Positions 56,390 through 64,000 of a stretch of 64,000 nucleotides of DNA are shown piece by piece. The translations under genes and the position numbers were made by a program. The stretch spans positions 1 to 64,000 of the forward strand of contig NZ_JAIBHJ010000001.1 of NCBI RefSeq assembly GCF_021278025.1, written 5' to 3'. Origin of the DNA: Motilimonas sp. E26 (GTDB lineage Bacteria; Pseudomonadota; Gammaproteobacteria; Enterobacterales; CBDFNC01). The notes below the pieces were generated by a model. That model had not been told where the DNA came from. It made no database searches and saw only the letters and a program-made list of their open reading frames with translations. Position 1 is the stretch's first letter. Every line of letters starts with the position of its first letter.

Positions 56390-56830
56390 ATGATTAGTAA
56401 ATGGGCAGCACGCTTTTTCCAAATGGCCCAACTCGTTGGTTCGTGGAGTAAGGATCCTTCAACTCAAGTAGGCGCAGTGATCACAGAGAAAAATCGCATC
56501 GTCTCGGTTGGCTTTAATGGCTATCCTCGCGGTATTTCAGACAGTGCTGAAACTGATAGCCGTGACATGAAACTACTGAAAACTTTGCACGCCGAGGAAA
56601 ATGCCATTTTGTTTGCCAAGCGCGATTTGGCTGGCTGCGAGATTTGGGTGACACACTTTCCCTGTCCTAACTGCGCAGCAAAGATTATTCAAACAGGCAT
56701 CGCTACCGTCCATTGTCCAGAGCAAACAGACGACTTTTTGTCTCGCTGGGGTGACAAAATCCAAGTAAGTCAAGATATGTTCGAACAAGCAGGGGTAACA
56801 GTCGACTGGCTACCTTTAAAGGATTTCTAA
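56390..56830 (+). CDS. dCMP deaminase family protein
   Basis: The 146-residue zinc deaminase has H67-A-E69 (LHAEENAI) and C92-P-N-C95 (FPCPNCAAKI) as metal ligands and proton shuttle, after STQVGAVITEKNRIVSVGFNGYPRG, a deoxycytidylate deaminase signature. It would convert dCMP to dUMP for thymidylate synthesis. AGGAATCC lies before the ATG. The related ComE2 proteins of Gram-positives have the same fold. It converges on the helicase with no gap. Confidence 0.9.
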   Translation: MISKWAARFFQMAQLVGSWSKDPSTQVGAVITEKNRIVSVGFNGYPRGISDSAETDSRDMKLLKTLHAEENAILFAKRDLAGCEIWVTHFPCPNCAAKIIQTGIATVHCPEQTDDFLSRWGDKIQVSQDMFEQAGVTVDWLPLKDF

Positions 56831-58066
56831 TCAGCTTTTTTTTGATTTACTTTGAAACCCTTTAATAGAGCGCTTATTTAAACTGCGCCTGTTAGCTTGT
56901 TTGTCCCGTGGCGCACGCTTAGGCGTTGCGCTACTGGGTTGGTCTGTGACAACAAATCCGGCCAGTGTTTGCGTAGGTAAAGCTCGCCCAGTTAACTGAC
57001 GAATGGCGTGGAGATACCCTGATTCGCCATGACAAACCAATGAAATAGCCAAACCCGATGCTCCTGCTCGCGCCGTGCGCCCAATCCGATGCACATAGGT
57101 CTCGGCATGACTAGGCAAATCAAGATTAATCACTATCGGTAATGCTACGAGATCGATACCTCTGGCAAGTAAATCTGTCGCCACCAACACCTCTACCTTT
57201 CCCGTTTTAAAATCAAATAAGGTATTAGTACGCACCTCTTGGTCTTTATCTCCGTGTAAGGCTGCCGCGTTAATTCCAGCCTTAACTAGTTTTTTAGTTA
57301 CGGCGTCGACACTGTCTTTTACACTAATAAACACCAATACTTGCTGCTTGGATTGTGCTTTTAATAAAGCGATTAATGCTTGTGCTTTACTGCCTTTATT
57401 GACCAAAAACAGCTGCTCTTCAATTTTTGGTGCAAGGAGATCTGCGGCACTAATCCTTAAATGCTTTGGCGTAGTTAATATTGTTTGCGCTAATGCCTCA
57501 AGTGGGGCTGGCATAGTGGCAGAAAACAACAAGGTCTGCCGCCTAGTCGGCATGGCTTGAAGCAGTTGCTTAAGTTTTGGCCAAAAGCCCATATCAAGTA
57601 AGCGATCCCCTTCATCTAATACCAGTAATTTCAGCTCAGTAAAACAGATTAACTGGTGCCGGTGAAAGTCATCTAAGCGGCCAACTGTTGCAATGATTAT
57701 CTGGGGAGACAAGGCGAGCGCATCAGTTTGTTCTTGACGGGATTGAGATTGTCCGCCAAAAAGAGTTTGAATTCGCAACGATAACGCATTAGCGATAGGG
57801 TTGAGCTGCTCAGCAATCTGCAGGGCTAACTCACGTGTAGGAACAATAATAAGCCCCTGTACTGCATTTAGTTGGCCATCAATGCCATTTAATAAAGGCA
57901 AACCGAAGGCGAAGGTTTTGCCACTTCCTGTCGGGGCAATGGCCAGTACGTCTTCCCCATTAAGTGCAACAGGAATAGTAAGGCGTTGAATGGGAGATGC
58001 TTGCACCAAGTGAGTCGGCAAAGCGGCGACCAACTGAGGGGCTAACTTGAAGCTTGAAAACGTCAT
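56831..58066 (-). CDS. DEAD-box RNA helicase with a DEGD motif II
   Basis: The 411-residue protein has the two RecA-like domains of DEAD-box helicases: Q motif region SPIQRLTIPVAL, motif I PTGSGKT (45-51), PTRELALQ, motif III SAT, QVLVFISVKDSVD, VATDLLARGIDL and HRIGRTARAGASG. The tail is short, basic and RNA-binding-like (KRAPRDKQANRRSLNKRSIKG). Motif II is DEGD (151-154) instead of DEAD. The size is near RhlE/SrmB types but I cannot assign a subfamily. RNA unwinding in ribosome assembly or decay is likely. Confidence 0.9.
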   Translation of the reverse strand: MTFSSFKLAPQLVAALPTHLVQASPIQRLTIPVALNGEDVLAIAPTGSGKTFAFGLPLLNGIDGQLNAVQGLIIVPTRELALQIAEQLNPIANALSLRIQTLFGGQSQSRQEQTDALALSPQIIIATVGRLDDFHRHQLICFTELKLLVLDEGDRLLDMGFWPKLKQLLQAMPTRRQTLLFSATMPAPLEALAQTILTTPKHLRISAADLLAPKIEEQLFLVNKGSKAQALIALLKAQSKQQVLVFISVKDSVDAVTKKLVKAGINAAALHGDKDQEVRTNTLFDFKTGKVEVLVATDLLARGIDLVALPIVINLDLPSHAETYVHRIGRTARAGASGLAISLVCHGESGYLHAIRQLTGRALPTQTLAGFVVTDQPSSATPKRAPRDKQANRRSLNKRSIKGFQSKSKKS

Positions 58067-58327
58067 GGCTATTTACTCAATACGATTGAGGGCGCAGTCT
58101 AACGAGCAAACCCTTAATAGTAAATTTTTTCAGCGGGTCAACATTGGTAGGTGGTACAGGCTAATTTTGTCGGCACGCTAAACAAGCATCTGAACTAATA
58201 CACATTATCTTCGTGAAGCTGCATTGTAGGCTCAGTGACTTGACCGCCATTAACCTTGATTTGCTCAGCATAAAAAACTTGAATGGCTTTATCTCTACTT
58301 AATTAATGCTGTGCTTGTACAAAAATC

Positions 58328-59005
58328 TTAACTGAGTGACCCCACATCATCCTTATCAATTGATTGATGACAAGTCTCATGCTGAGGTGACATTCTTTGT
58401 CGCTCAATTGCGGCCAGTATCGTTGCATGGTGCTGGCCACTCAGTTCGACTATTTTCGCAGTGTTTTCCATTGCACTCGCCAACTGGTTAAGCTCACCAA
58501 TAGTACCGATTAATAAATCTTTCGTTGGCCGTAACAGCAGATAATAACAAGCATATAAAGCAAGACAAATCACCACAAAAAGTGCAATTAATATTAATAT
58601 GACGGTGACTTTAAGATCCCCCAGAAAGGTTTGGCTACTTTCTACAATGGGTAAGCTAGCTTGCTCAACTAAACTCGGCAGCTTAATAAGTGAATTATCT
58701 AAAGTCACCGTGAGGGTCTCAATTTGTGACATCATGTTTAGTACTTGTTGCTTTTCTTCTGAGGTTAATTCTGGGCGCGCACTCATATCAGACATCGTTT
58801 CTGCTATATCCGCTAGCGCTTGCGCAACCTGTGCTGCTGGCTGCTCAAACCCCGTAAGATCAACGCCCACATTAATATTAACTAAGCCATCTTTTTCAAT
58901 AACTGGATGACTGGGATCAGATTGATTAACCCTTGCTTCGTCAGCCGCAATAACGAAACCGCAGCATAAAACGAACAGCATGATACTGAGTAATGACTTA
59001 AACAA
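58328..59005 (-). CDS. Hypothetical exported membrane protein, 225 aa
   Basis: I do not recognise this protein. It has a signal peptide or first helix (MFKSLLSIMLFVLCCGFVIAA), a periplasmic part (about 22-130) with helical, coiled-coil-like sequence, one membrane helix (VTVILILIALFVVICLALYACYYLLL), then a 60-residue cytoplasmic tail with more helix. The layout resembles small membrane sensors without a catalytic domain. It is monocistronic and starts upstream of the tRNA-Ser terminator. Confidence 0.6.
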   Translation of the reverse strand: MFKSLLSIMLFVLCCGFVIAADEARVNQSDPSHPVIEKDGLVNINVGVDLTGFEQPAAQVAQALADIAETMSDMSARPELTSEEKQQVLNMMSQIETLTVTLDNSLIKLPSLVEQASLPIVESSQTFLGDLKVTVILILIALFVVICLALYACYYLLLRPTKDLLIGTIGELNQLASAMENTAKIVELSGQHHATILAAIERQRMSPQHETCHQSIDKDDVGSLS

Positions 59006-59181
59006 GGTAAAACTCCTACTTAGATAATTCAGAAATAGCGTGTTATTAGCCCAGCCACAGCTCTAAAGCAACGCTTGAGATACTCTCTTACAAAATAATT
59101 TGTCAACGAGAGAAAGGAAATGAAAATGAATGCTTTTTATGAGATTTGTGAAGCAATACTGGCACAAGATAATCGACAAAC

Positions 59182-59216
59182 AAAAAAGGGTTTCAGAAAT
59201 ATTCTGAAACCCTTTT
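59182..59216 (-). terminator. Terminator of tRNA-Ser
   Basis: AAAAGGGTTTCAGAA (59184-59198) and TTCTGAAACCCTTTT (59202-59216) form a perfect 15-bp hairpin, ending in T on the minus strand, four bases past the tRNA. Confidence 0.9.
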
Positions 59217-59220
59217 AATA

Positions 59221-59310
59221 TGGCGGTGAGCGAGAGATTCGAACTCTCGTTAGGGGTTAACCTAAACACACTTTCCAGGCGTGCGCCTTCAGCCACTCAG
59301 CCAGCTCACC
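59221..59310 (-). tRNA. tRNA-Ser (GGA)
   Basis: A 90-nt class II tRNA with encoded CCA. On the minus strand it starts GGTGAGCTGGCTGAGTGGC, the anticodon loop CTGGAAA gives GGA for codon UCC, the long variable arm is GTTTAGGTTAACCCCTAAC-like, and the T arm is GAGAG-TTCGAAT-CTCTC. Confidence 0.95.
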
Positions 59311-59354
59311 AAATTTTTTTAGTCTGACAGGTTAGCCCTGAGACAACGGCGGCA

Positions 59355-59383
59355 AGAATAAGGAAAACGGCTTAATCCGTCAA
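59355..59383 (-). promoter_or_regulatory. Promoter of tRNA-Ser
   Basis: On the minus strand: TTGACG (59383-59378), exact 17-bp spacer, TATTCT (59360-59355), followed by a GC-rich discriminator TGCCGCCG. A strong sigma-70 promoter 45 bases before the tRNA. Confidence 0.85.
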
Positions 59384-59434
59384 CTGTTAAAGGTTATTTT
59401 TAAACTGTTTGCCTAAAAAGCCGCCAAGTTGACC

Positions 59435-60397
59435 TTAAATAACTTTCAACTCTTGCCTTAAGTATACGCCTGCACCGAATAGGCCTGGATCGGGATGTAA
59501 CACCACATACGTCGCAATGCCAGCATTGTAAGCACTAAAACGCCCTTTACTTTCAAACGCGCCGCGAAAGCTTGAACTTTTCACATAATCGATAAATCGA
59601 GGCACAATGCCGCCTGCAATATATACCCCACCCTCACAAGCTAAGTTAAGCGCCAAATTACCAGCGAAACCGCCTAACCCTTCACAAAATACTTCAAGGG
59701 TCAGCTGTGCCTGTTGACACTCTTGCGCTAAACCGGCCCGGGTGATGTCGGCTGCTGCGTTAAACTTAACAGGCTGCTGCGCGATATGACAAAGGGCCTG
59801 ATATATATTTTCAATTCCTTGACCTGAGAGTAAACGCTCTGCACTCACGTGGCCCATTTTTTCAGCTAATACATTGAGCACCTGACGTGAACGCTCTCCC
59901 GTTGGTGCAAATGAAGTATGGCCACCTTCACCATCTAAACTTATCCATTTGTCATTAATGTTGATAAGATGACCAACGCCTAACCCAGTACCTGGTCCAC
60001 AAATACCAATAGGCTTTTTATCTTTTACTTCACCACCACCAATCTGCACTTTTTCGTCATCGGCTAGAAATGGTACAGCAAGGGAAATAGCCGTGTAATC
60101 ATTGATGACATAAAGCTTATCGAGTCCAAGGGCTTTCTTCAGTGCCTGTTGTGAAAAGGTCCAAGTATGATTGGTCATTTCAACTAGATCATCATCCACT
60201 GGACAGGCGATTGCGATACATAGCTGCTTTACTAAACCATCTAATTCAGAAAAATATTCTTTAACCACGTCAGCAATGGTCGGGAATTCAGCACACAAGT
60301 ACTTTTTTATTTGGCTTAGCTCACCAGTTTTCTCATCAATTGAGGCTAATCGAATATTAGTTCCGCCAACATCGGCGACGACATAATGAGTGTTCAT
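59435..60397 (-). CDS. glk: Glucokinase
   Basis: A 320-residue ROK-independent bacterial glucokinase (Glk family). It starts with the ATP loop VVADVGGTNIRLASID and has IACPVDDDLVEMTNHTWTFS, LYVINDYTAISLAVPFL with the catalytic Asp, GICGPGTGLGVGHL, DGEGGHTSFAPT and GGVYIAGGIVPRF. It phosphorylates glucose at carbon 6. E. coli Glk is 321 aa. No sugar transporter is next to it. The gene is divergent from the DUF368 gene. Confidence 0.96.
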   Translation of the reverse strand: MNTHYVVADVGGTNIRLASIDEKTGELSQIKKYLCAEFPTIADVVKEYFSELDGLVKQLCIAIACPVDDDLVEMTNHTWTFSQQALKKALGLDKLYVINDYTAISLAVPFLADDEKVQIGGGEVKDKKPIGICGPGTGLGVGHLININDKWISLDGEGGHTSFAPTGERSRQVLNVLAEKMGHVSAERLLSGQGIENIYQALCHIAQQPVKFNAAADITRAGLAQECQQAQLTLEVFCEGLGGFAGNLALNLACEGGVYIAGGIVPRFIDYVKSSSFRGAFESKGRFSAYNAGIATYVVLHPDPGLFGAGVYLRQELKVI

Positions 60398-60685
60398 TGC
60401 AGCTCCAAAAAGTGTGTTATGGCCATAATTGTTTGTTATTTTAAAGTCGATGACAACTAGTGTTATGATCTCGCTGCGGGTTTCACTGTATTTTTACTGC
60501 TGCTATCACAATTGTGTTGTTAGGAATCTTGCTATTGTCATTTTAATTCCTATATATGCCCTCATAATTCCTTTATTTATCATCATATTTCATAGGTATC
60601 AGCGTGATAAACAGGTAAAATCCTGCCTTTATCAAGTTACTTCGTCAGATCGCGATGTTATTTTTACAAGGAGCGCGTTACCCTC

Positions 60686-61624
60686 ATGTCTAATAAGTAT
60701 TCCACAAAAGATTGGTTATTGTTGTTTTTTAAGGGAGCGGGAATGGGCGCTGCCGATGTGGTGCCAGGAGTTTCAGGTGGTACCATCGCATTTGTCACCG
60801 GTATTTATGAGCGTTTATTAAATGCGATCAAATCCGTTGATCTTAAAGCCGTTAATATTCTATTAAAAGATGGAGTTAAAGCTTTTTGGCAGCATATTGA
60901 TGGCTCCTTCTTGTTAGTGTTGTTTTCCGGATTACTCCTCAGTATTGCTTCCCTTGCTAAGCTTATTACGTACTTGTTAGCGTATCATCCTCTATTAGTC
61001 TGGTCGTTCTTTTTTGGTTTGATTATTGCCTCTGTAATCCATATCGCAAAGCAAATAACCCACTGGGGCGCGGTTAATATCATTAGTTTAGTAGTAGGCA
61101 GCGTGATCGCATTTGTGATCACCAGCATATCGCCAAGTAGCGTTGACCCTGCCCCTTGGTTTTTCTTTGTTTCTGGCGCCATAGCAATCTGTGCGATGAT
61201 TTTACCGGGTATTTCTGGCAGCTTTATCTTATTGTTAATGGGCATGTACGGCCATGTGTTAGCTGCGGTCAATGATCGTGACTTTATCTTGTTAGGGCTA
61301 TTTTTACTGGGTTGTATCGTTGGCCTAATGTGTTTTTCACGGTTTTTATCATGGTTGTTAAGCCGTTTTCATGAAGCCACATTTGCCTTATTAGCCGGAT
61401 TTTTAGTCGGCTCATTAAATGTGCTTTGGCCATGGAAACAAGTGACCAGTACTTATTTAAGCTCTAAAGGCATTGAAAAGCCACTGACTACGGCCAATTT
61501 ATGGCCAAATGATTTTACTTTAGTGACAGGTCAAGACGCACAAACATTAGTGTGCATTGCTCTGATGGTTGCCGGGTTAGGGTTGATACTCGCCATTGAA
61601 AAGCTGTCAGCAGCAAAGCCATAG
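60686..61624 (+). CDS. DUF368 membrane protein, undecaprenyl-phosphate translocase (PopT-type)
   Basis: The 312-residue protein opens KGAGMGAADVVPGVSGGTIAFVTGIYERL and repeats the motif later as MILPGISGSFILLLMGMYGHVL. These inverted-repeat PGxSG motifs define DUF368, shown in recent work to include PopT, which flips undecaprenyl phosphate across the inner membrane for reuse in cell-wall synthesis. About eight helices are expected. AAGGAG lies about 13 bases before the ATG. Assignment to PopT rests on family only. Confidence 0.87.
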   Translation: MSNKYSTKDWLLLFFKGAGMGAADVVPGVSGGTIAFVTGIYERLLNAIKSVDLKAVNILLKDGVKAFWQHIDGSFLLVLFSGLLLSIASLAKLITYLLAYHPLLVWSFFFGLIIASVIHIAKQITHWGAVNIISLVVGSVIAFVITSISPSSVDPAPWFFFVSGAIAICAMILPGISGSFILLLMGMYGHVLAAVNDRDFILLGLFLLGCIVGLMCFSRFLSWLLSRFHEATFALLAGFLVGSLNVLWPWKQVTSTYLSSKGIEKPLTTANLWPNDFTLVTGQDAQTLVCIALMVAGLGLILAIEKLSAAKP

Positions 61625-61652
61625 ACAATTATCTGCAAAGACATAACCAATA

Positions 61653-61679
61653 ACGGGCCAAAAGGCCCGTTTTATTTTT
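61653..61679 (+). terminator. Terminator after the DUF368 gene
   Basis: ACGGGCC (61653-61659), loop AAAA, GGCCCGT (61664-61670), then TTTATTTTT. Confidence 0.92.
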
Positions 61680-61842
61680 GCAATATTGCATCTATAGCCA
61701 ATCAACGTGGAGATACTTGATTTCAGCAACGCTCTACACGCGTTTAGGCAAGGCATTGATTGCCGATAAACATGCCACAATCATCCCCATTTACAGTTTA
61801 TTCTGTGATACTCTCATTCTCGTTGTTTTCAGGAGACCCATT

Positions 61843-62565
61843 ATGTTTACAGGTATAATTCAGTCCGTTGCTTTAATTGCTTCCGTCACTGACCAAAACG
61901 GTATCAGAACCTTTGAAATCGAATTTGAACCTGGCTTTTGCCAAGATTTAGAAATTGGCGCCAGTGTCGCGGTTGATGGCGTTTGCTTGACGGTTACCCA
62001 ACTCCTGTCACCAACCCGAGTTGCATTTGACATTATGTTGAAAAGCTTAGAAATCACAACACTAAGCGAATATACACCAGGCCAAAAAATTAACGTTGAA
62101 CGCGCAGCAAAAGACGGTGCCGAGATTGGTGGTCACCCGTTATCAGGTCACATAGATTTCAAAACCCAGGTACTCGATGTACAACACATCGATGATAATT
62201 ATCGGGTACGTATCGCGATCAGTGATGACTGGGCCAAGTATATCTTTCCAAAAGGCTATATTGCTTTAAACGGAGCAAGCCTGACGGTCTCTGACGTAAA
62301 TAAACAACAAGGCTGGTTTGATGTATGGTTAATTCCAGAGACGCGGCGAATGACGACGTTTGAAAGCAAAAATAACGGCGCAACAATTAATGTCGAAATA
62401 GAACGAGGTACCCAAGTCATTGTTGATACCGTGCGCGATGCTATCAATGAAAAAATGGGTCACCTGATGCCTCTGTTTGAAAAATTTTTAGCCGATAATA
62501 ATGCCGATATAGATGCGATTGGCCAAACCACGCAAGCTGCGCTATCGGATGCCAATAAACAATAA
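61843..62565 (+). CDS. ribE: Riboflavin synthase alpha subunit
   Basis: From ATG 61843 (AGGAG upstream) the product is 240 residues. It begins MFTGIIQSVALIAS, the universal start, and has two lumazine-binding repeats (about 1-97 and 98-200), with VAVDGVCLTVT, GAEIGGHPLSGHIDF and IALNGASLTVSDV. It joins two molecules of dimethylribityl-lumazine to form riboflavin. The tail after about 205 (KMGHLMPLFEKFLADNN onward) is about 27 residues longer than E. coli's 213-residue enzyme. The frame is open from 61678, but that upstream part includes the terminator and is not coding. Confidence 0.95.
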   Translation: MFTGIIQSVALIASVTDQNGIRTFEIEFEPGFCQDLEIGASVAVDGVCLTVTQLLSPTRVAFDIMLKSLEITTLSEYTPGQKINVERAAKDGAEIGGHPLSGHIDFKTQVLDVQHIDDNYRVRIAISDDWAKYIFPKGYIALNGASLTVSDVNKQQGWFDVWLIPETRRMTTFESKNNGATINVEIERGTQVIVDTVRDAINEKMGHLMPLFEKFLADNNADIDAIGQTTQAALSDANKQ

Positions 62566-62608
62566 TATTCGTCTGCATGACACTATTGGCTAGTTTAAAA
62601 ACCATTAG

Positions 62609-62895
62609 GGTCTGTTGATCTTTCGTGATTGTTTTTGCAGCGAATTGTTGGGTATTTATACAAAGCGTTCGTTGTGGCCAGCACCTTTGTGGCATAGTGA
62701 ACTATGCGAAAAGGCGCTAACGCAGTAGAAATGGCCAACAAATGCTGTCCTGCGGATTCGGCTAAAAGCGTTTTGTCCATCGTTGAGCAGTATTTACTTA
62801 GAATACTAAGCTACACACTGCTCGCCTTGCTCAAAACGCTTTTAGACAAGGTGTCCCCTCTCGAACAAAAATCAACCAGCAAAGATCAACAGACC
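62609..62895. mobile_element. 287-bp MITE with 15-bp terminal inverted repeats
   Basis: The ends are GGTCTGTTGATCTTT (62609-62623) and AAAGATCAACAGACC (62881-62895), flanked by TTAG on both sides (62605-62608, 62896-62899), a 4-bp target duplication. Inside is a second inverted repeat, CTAAAAGCGTTTTG (62762-62775) with CAAAACGCTTTTAG (62832-62845), and GAGCAGT (62785-62791) with ACTGCTC (62817-62823). No transposase is encoded; the short open frames inside are not genes. It lies between ribE and norM. The same end sequence occurs at 59-73. Confidence 0.9.
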
Positions 62896-63204
62896 TTAGC
62901 CAATAGAGTCTATACGATAACCACGCCCACCTGCCGCAACAAACGGACAAGCTCCTAACCAGTAAAAATATCAGCGAGCCTAGATAGTACGAATGTTTCT
63001 TCCATTAAATCATAATAAGCACTATTATCCTGCTGTTTCTCGCCGTTAATGAGGTCCCATTGATGGTCAGATCACATGCAGTACTACCTTAACAATTTAC
63101 TGCATGAATAATAGTCCAGGTAAGAATTAGTTCGGCTTATAATCGTCCCTACCAGCATCTTACAATTCCAGAAAAACTTCTTCACCTATGTATTTGGAGA
63201 TACC

Positions 63205-64000
63205 TTGATCAACTACAAACAGGAATTAAAGACCTTAATCAAACTCAGCTGGCCTATCCTCATCGCGCAGATAGCCATGACCACAATGGGCTTTATCGAT
63301 ACAGTAATGGCAGGAAATGTAAGTGCAACCGATATGGCCGCGGTCGCAGTGGCATCAAGTTTTTGGATCCCTGCCATTTTATTACTGCAAGGCTTAACCA
63401 TGGCGGTTACGCCCATCGTGTCGCACCTTAACGGTGGGAAAAAACGCAGCCAAATCCCCTTTTCAGTTATTCAGGCTCTTTGGCTTGCCATGGCACTATC
63501 AGGCATCATGATGATTCTGCTCTATTACAGTCCCTGGGTATTAGTATGGATGGATGTTGAGCCTGAGCTGGCCCGATTAACCAAAGGTTACCTCCATGCC
63601 GTCATTTGGGGCATGCCACCCTTTGCACTTTATCTTGTGCTGCGCAGTTTATGTGATGGACTGTCGCGTACGGTGCCTTCAATGATGATTGGATTTGTTG
63701 GCTTAGCGGTGAATATTCCCGCTAACTATATCTTCATTTTCGGTAAACTTGGCATGCCTGCTTTAGGTGGTATAGGCTGTGGTGTTGCCACGGCTTTAGT
63801 CTACCTCGCGATGGGCATTGCCATGCTGCTTTATGTATTATTAGATGGTGAATTAAAGCGCCTTAACCCATTTAAACGTTTTATTGCTCCTAATTTAAAA
63901 CAAATCAAGCGTATTTTTTCTTTAGGTTTTCCGATTGCCGCAGCCACTTTTTTTGAAGTGACCTTATTTACTATCGTGGCCTTGTTACTTGCTCCAATGG
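63205..64000 (+). CDS. norM: NorM-like MATE multidrug efflux protein (partial, runs off the window)
   Basis: The frame opens at TTG 63205 (TTTGGAG upstream) and runs to the window end with 265 residues seen. It reads LINYKQELKTLIKLSWPILIAQIAMTTMGFIDTVMAG, the opening of NorM-type MATE pumps, then DMAAVAVASSFW, GLTMAVTPIVSHLNGGKKR and FVGLAVNIPANYIFIFGKLGMPALGGIGCGVATAL. NorM pumps use sodium or protons to expel fluoroquinolones and dyes. An ATG at 63188 ends at once in TGA. In Vibrio and Shewanella norM is also next to ribE. The upstream MITE sits in its promoter region. Confidence 0.92.
   Translation, partial: MINYKQELKTLIKLSWPILIAQIAMTTMGFIDTVMAGNVSATDMAAVAVASSFWIPAILLLQGLTMAVTPIVSHLNGGKKRSQIPFSVIQALWLAMALSGIMMILLYYSPWVLVWMDVEPELARLTKGYLHAVIWGMPPFALYLVLRSLCDGLSRTVPSMMIGFVGLAVNIPANYIFIFGKLGMPALGGIGCGVATALVYLAMGIAMLLYVLLDGELKRLNPFKRFIAPNLKQIKRIFSLGFPIAAATFFEVTLFTIVALLLAPM

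Noticed and set aside
60429-60821. 130-codon frame before the DUF368 gene
   Set aside because: Its second half is the wrong frame of the DUF368 gene and its first half has no protein pattern.
61678-61842. N-terminal extension of riboflavin synthase
   Set aside because: The extension starts inside a terminator, lacks a ribosome binding site, and the universal MFTGI start lies at 61843 with AGGAG.
62704-62958. 84-codon frame crossing the right end of the MITE
   Set aside because: It lies mostly inside the element and reads through its inverted repeats; no protein pattern.

Overview
The window looks like chromosome of a marine gammaproteobacterium, most likely Alteromonadales (Shewanella-, Psychrosphaera- or Colwellia-like). 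The basis is the mix of protein families: a Qnr of QnrA type, SstT, YibL, DUF2750, DUF2982, DUF2986, DUF2797 and TIGR02450 proteins, a monomeric NADP-isocitrate dehydrogenase, PilU, a DUF368 lipid translocase and a PdsR/PdsS-type regulatory pair. The genus is an inference. Base composition looks even and moderately AT-rich, and most of the sequence is ordinary core genome in short operons.

Layout. 1-476: end of a mobile element that cuts a qnr-like gene. 1088-4828: housekeeping (ppiC, yjdM, tdk, bluB, a CvfB-like S1 protein). 4893-7644: a DUF3634-like protein, an orphan tyrosine recombinase under a LexA box, and about 1.1 kb of non-coding DNA. 7645-11556: a hybrid histidine kinase and a CadC-like regulator. 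11984-17077: a tight four-gene cassette (glycosyltransferase, acyltransferase, two ABC half-transporters). 17271-18962: SOS-controlled umuDC. 18959-21718: LysR, glutathionyl-hydroquinone reductase and an extradiol dioxygenase. 21806-24520: yaiL-like gene, pilU, a solute-binding protein. 24748-28112: PdsR/PdsS-like two-component system with a DUF2982 protein. 28310-36748: diguanylate cyclase, yjjX-yjjG, sstT, DUF2797, ybiT, small proteins. 36943-43757: nitrilase-family enzyme, glutaredoxin, DUF2750, yibL, benE with a divergent XRE-cupin regulator, an SDR-fold protein. 44268-46817: a decaying copper cluster. 46896-53195: FadL porin, icd, two solute-binding-domain proteins. 53492-53659: tandem tRNA-Val. 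53984-56304: secreted subtilase with chitin-binding modules and a small propeptide-like protein. 56390-61624: dCMP deaminase, DEAD-box helicase, tRNA-Ser, glk, DUF368 protein. 61843-64000: ribE, a 287-bp MITE and the start of norM.

Themes. Two elements with the same terminal inverted repeat and a YTAG target lie by two quinolone-related genes: one truncates qnr and the other sits between ribE and norM. Two LexA boxes are clear, one at umuDC and one at the orphan recombinase. The copper cluster keeps its barrel protein, but its di-heme enzyme has lost the N-terminal part and its PCu(A)C chaperone is frameshifted. The most novel-looking items are the stand-alone propeptide-like protein behind the subtilase, the glycosyltransferase/acyltransferase/ABC cassette, the SOS-driven recombinase, and a terminator with no gene before it in the icd leader.
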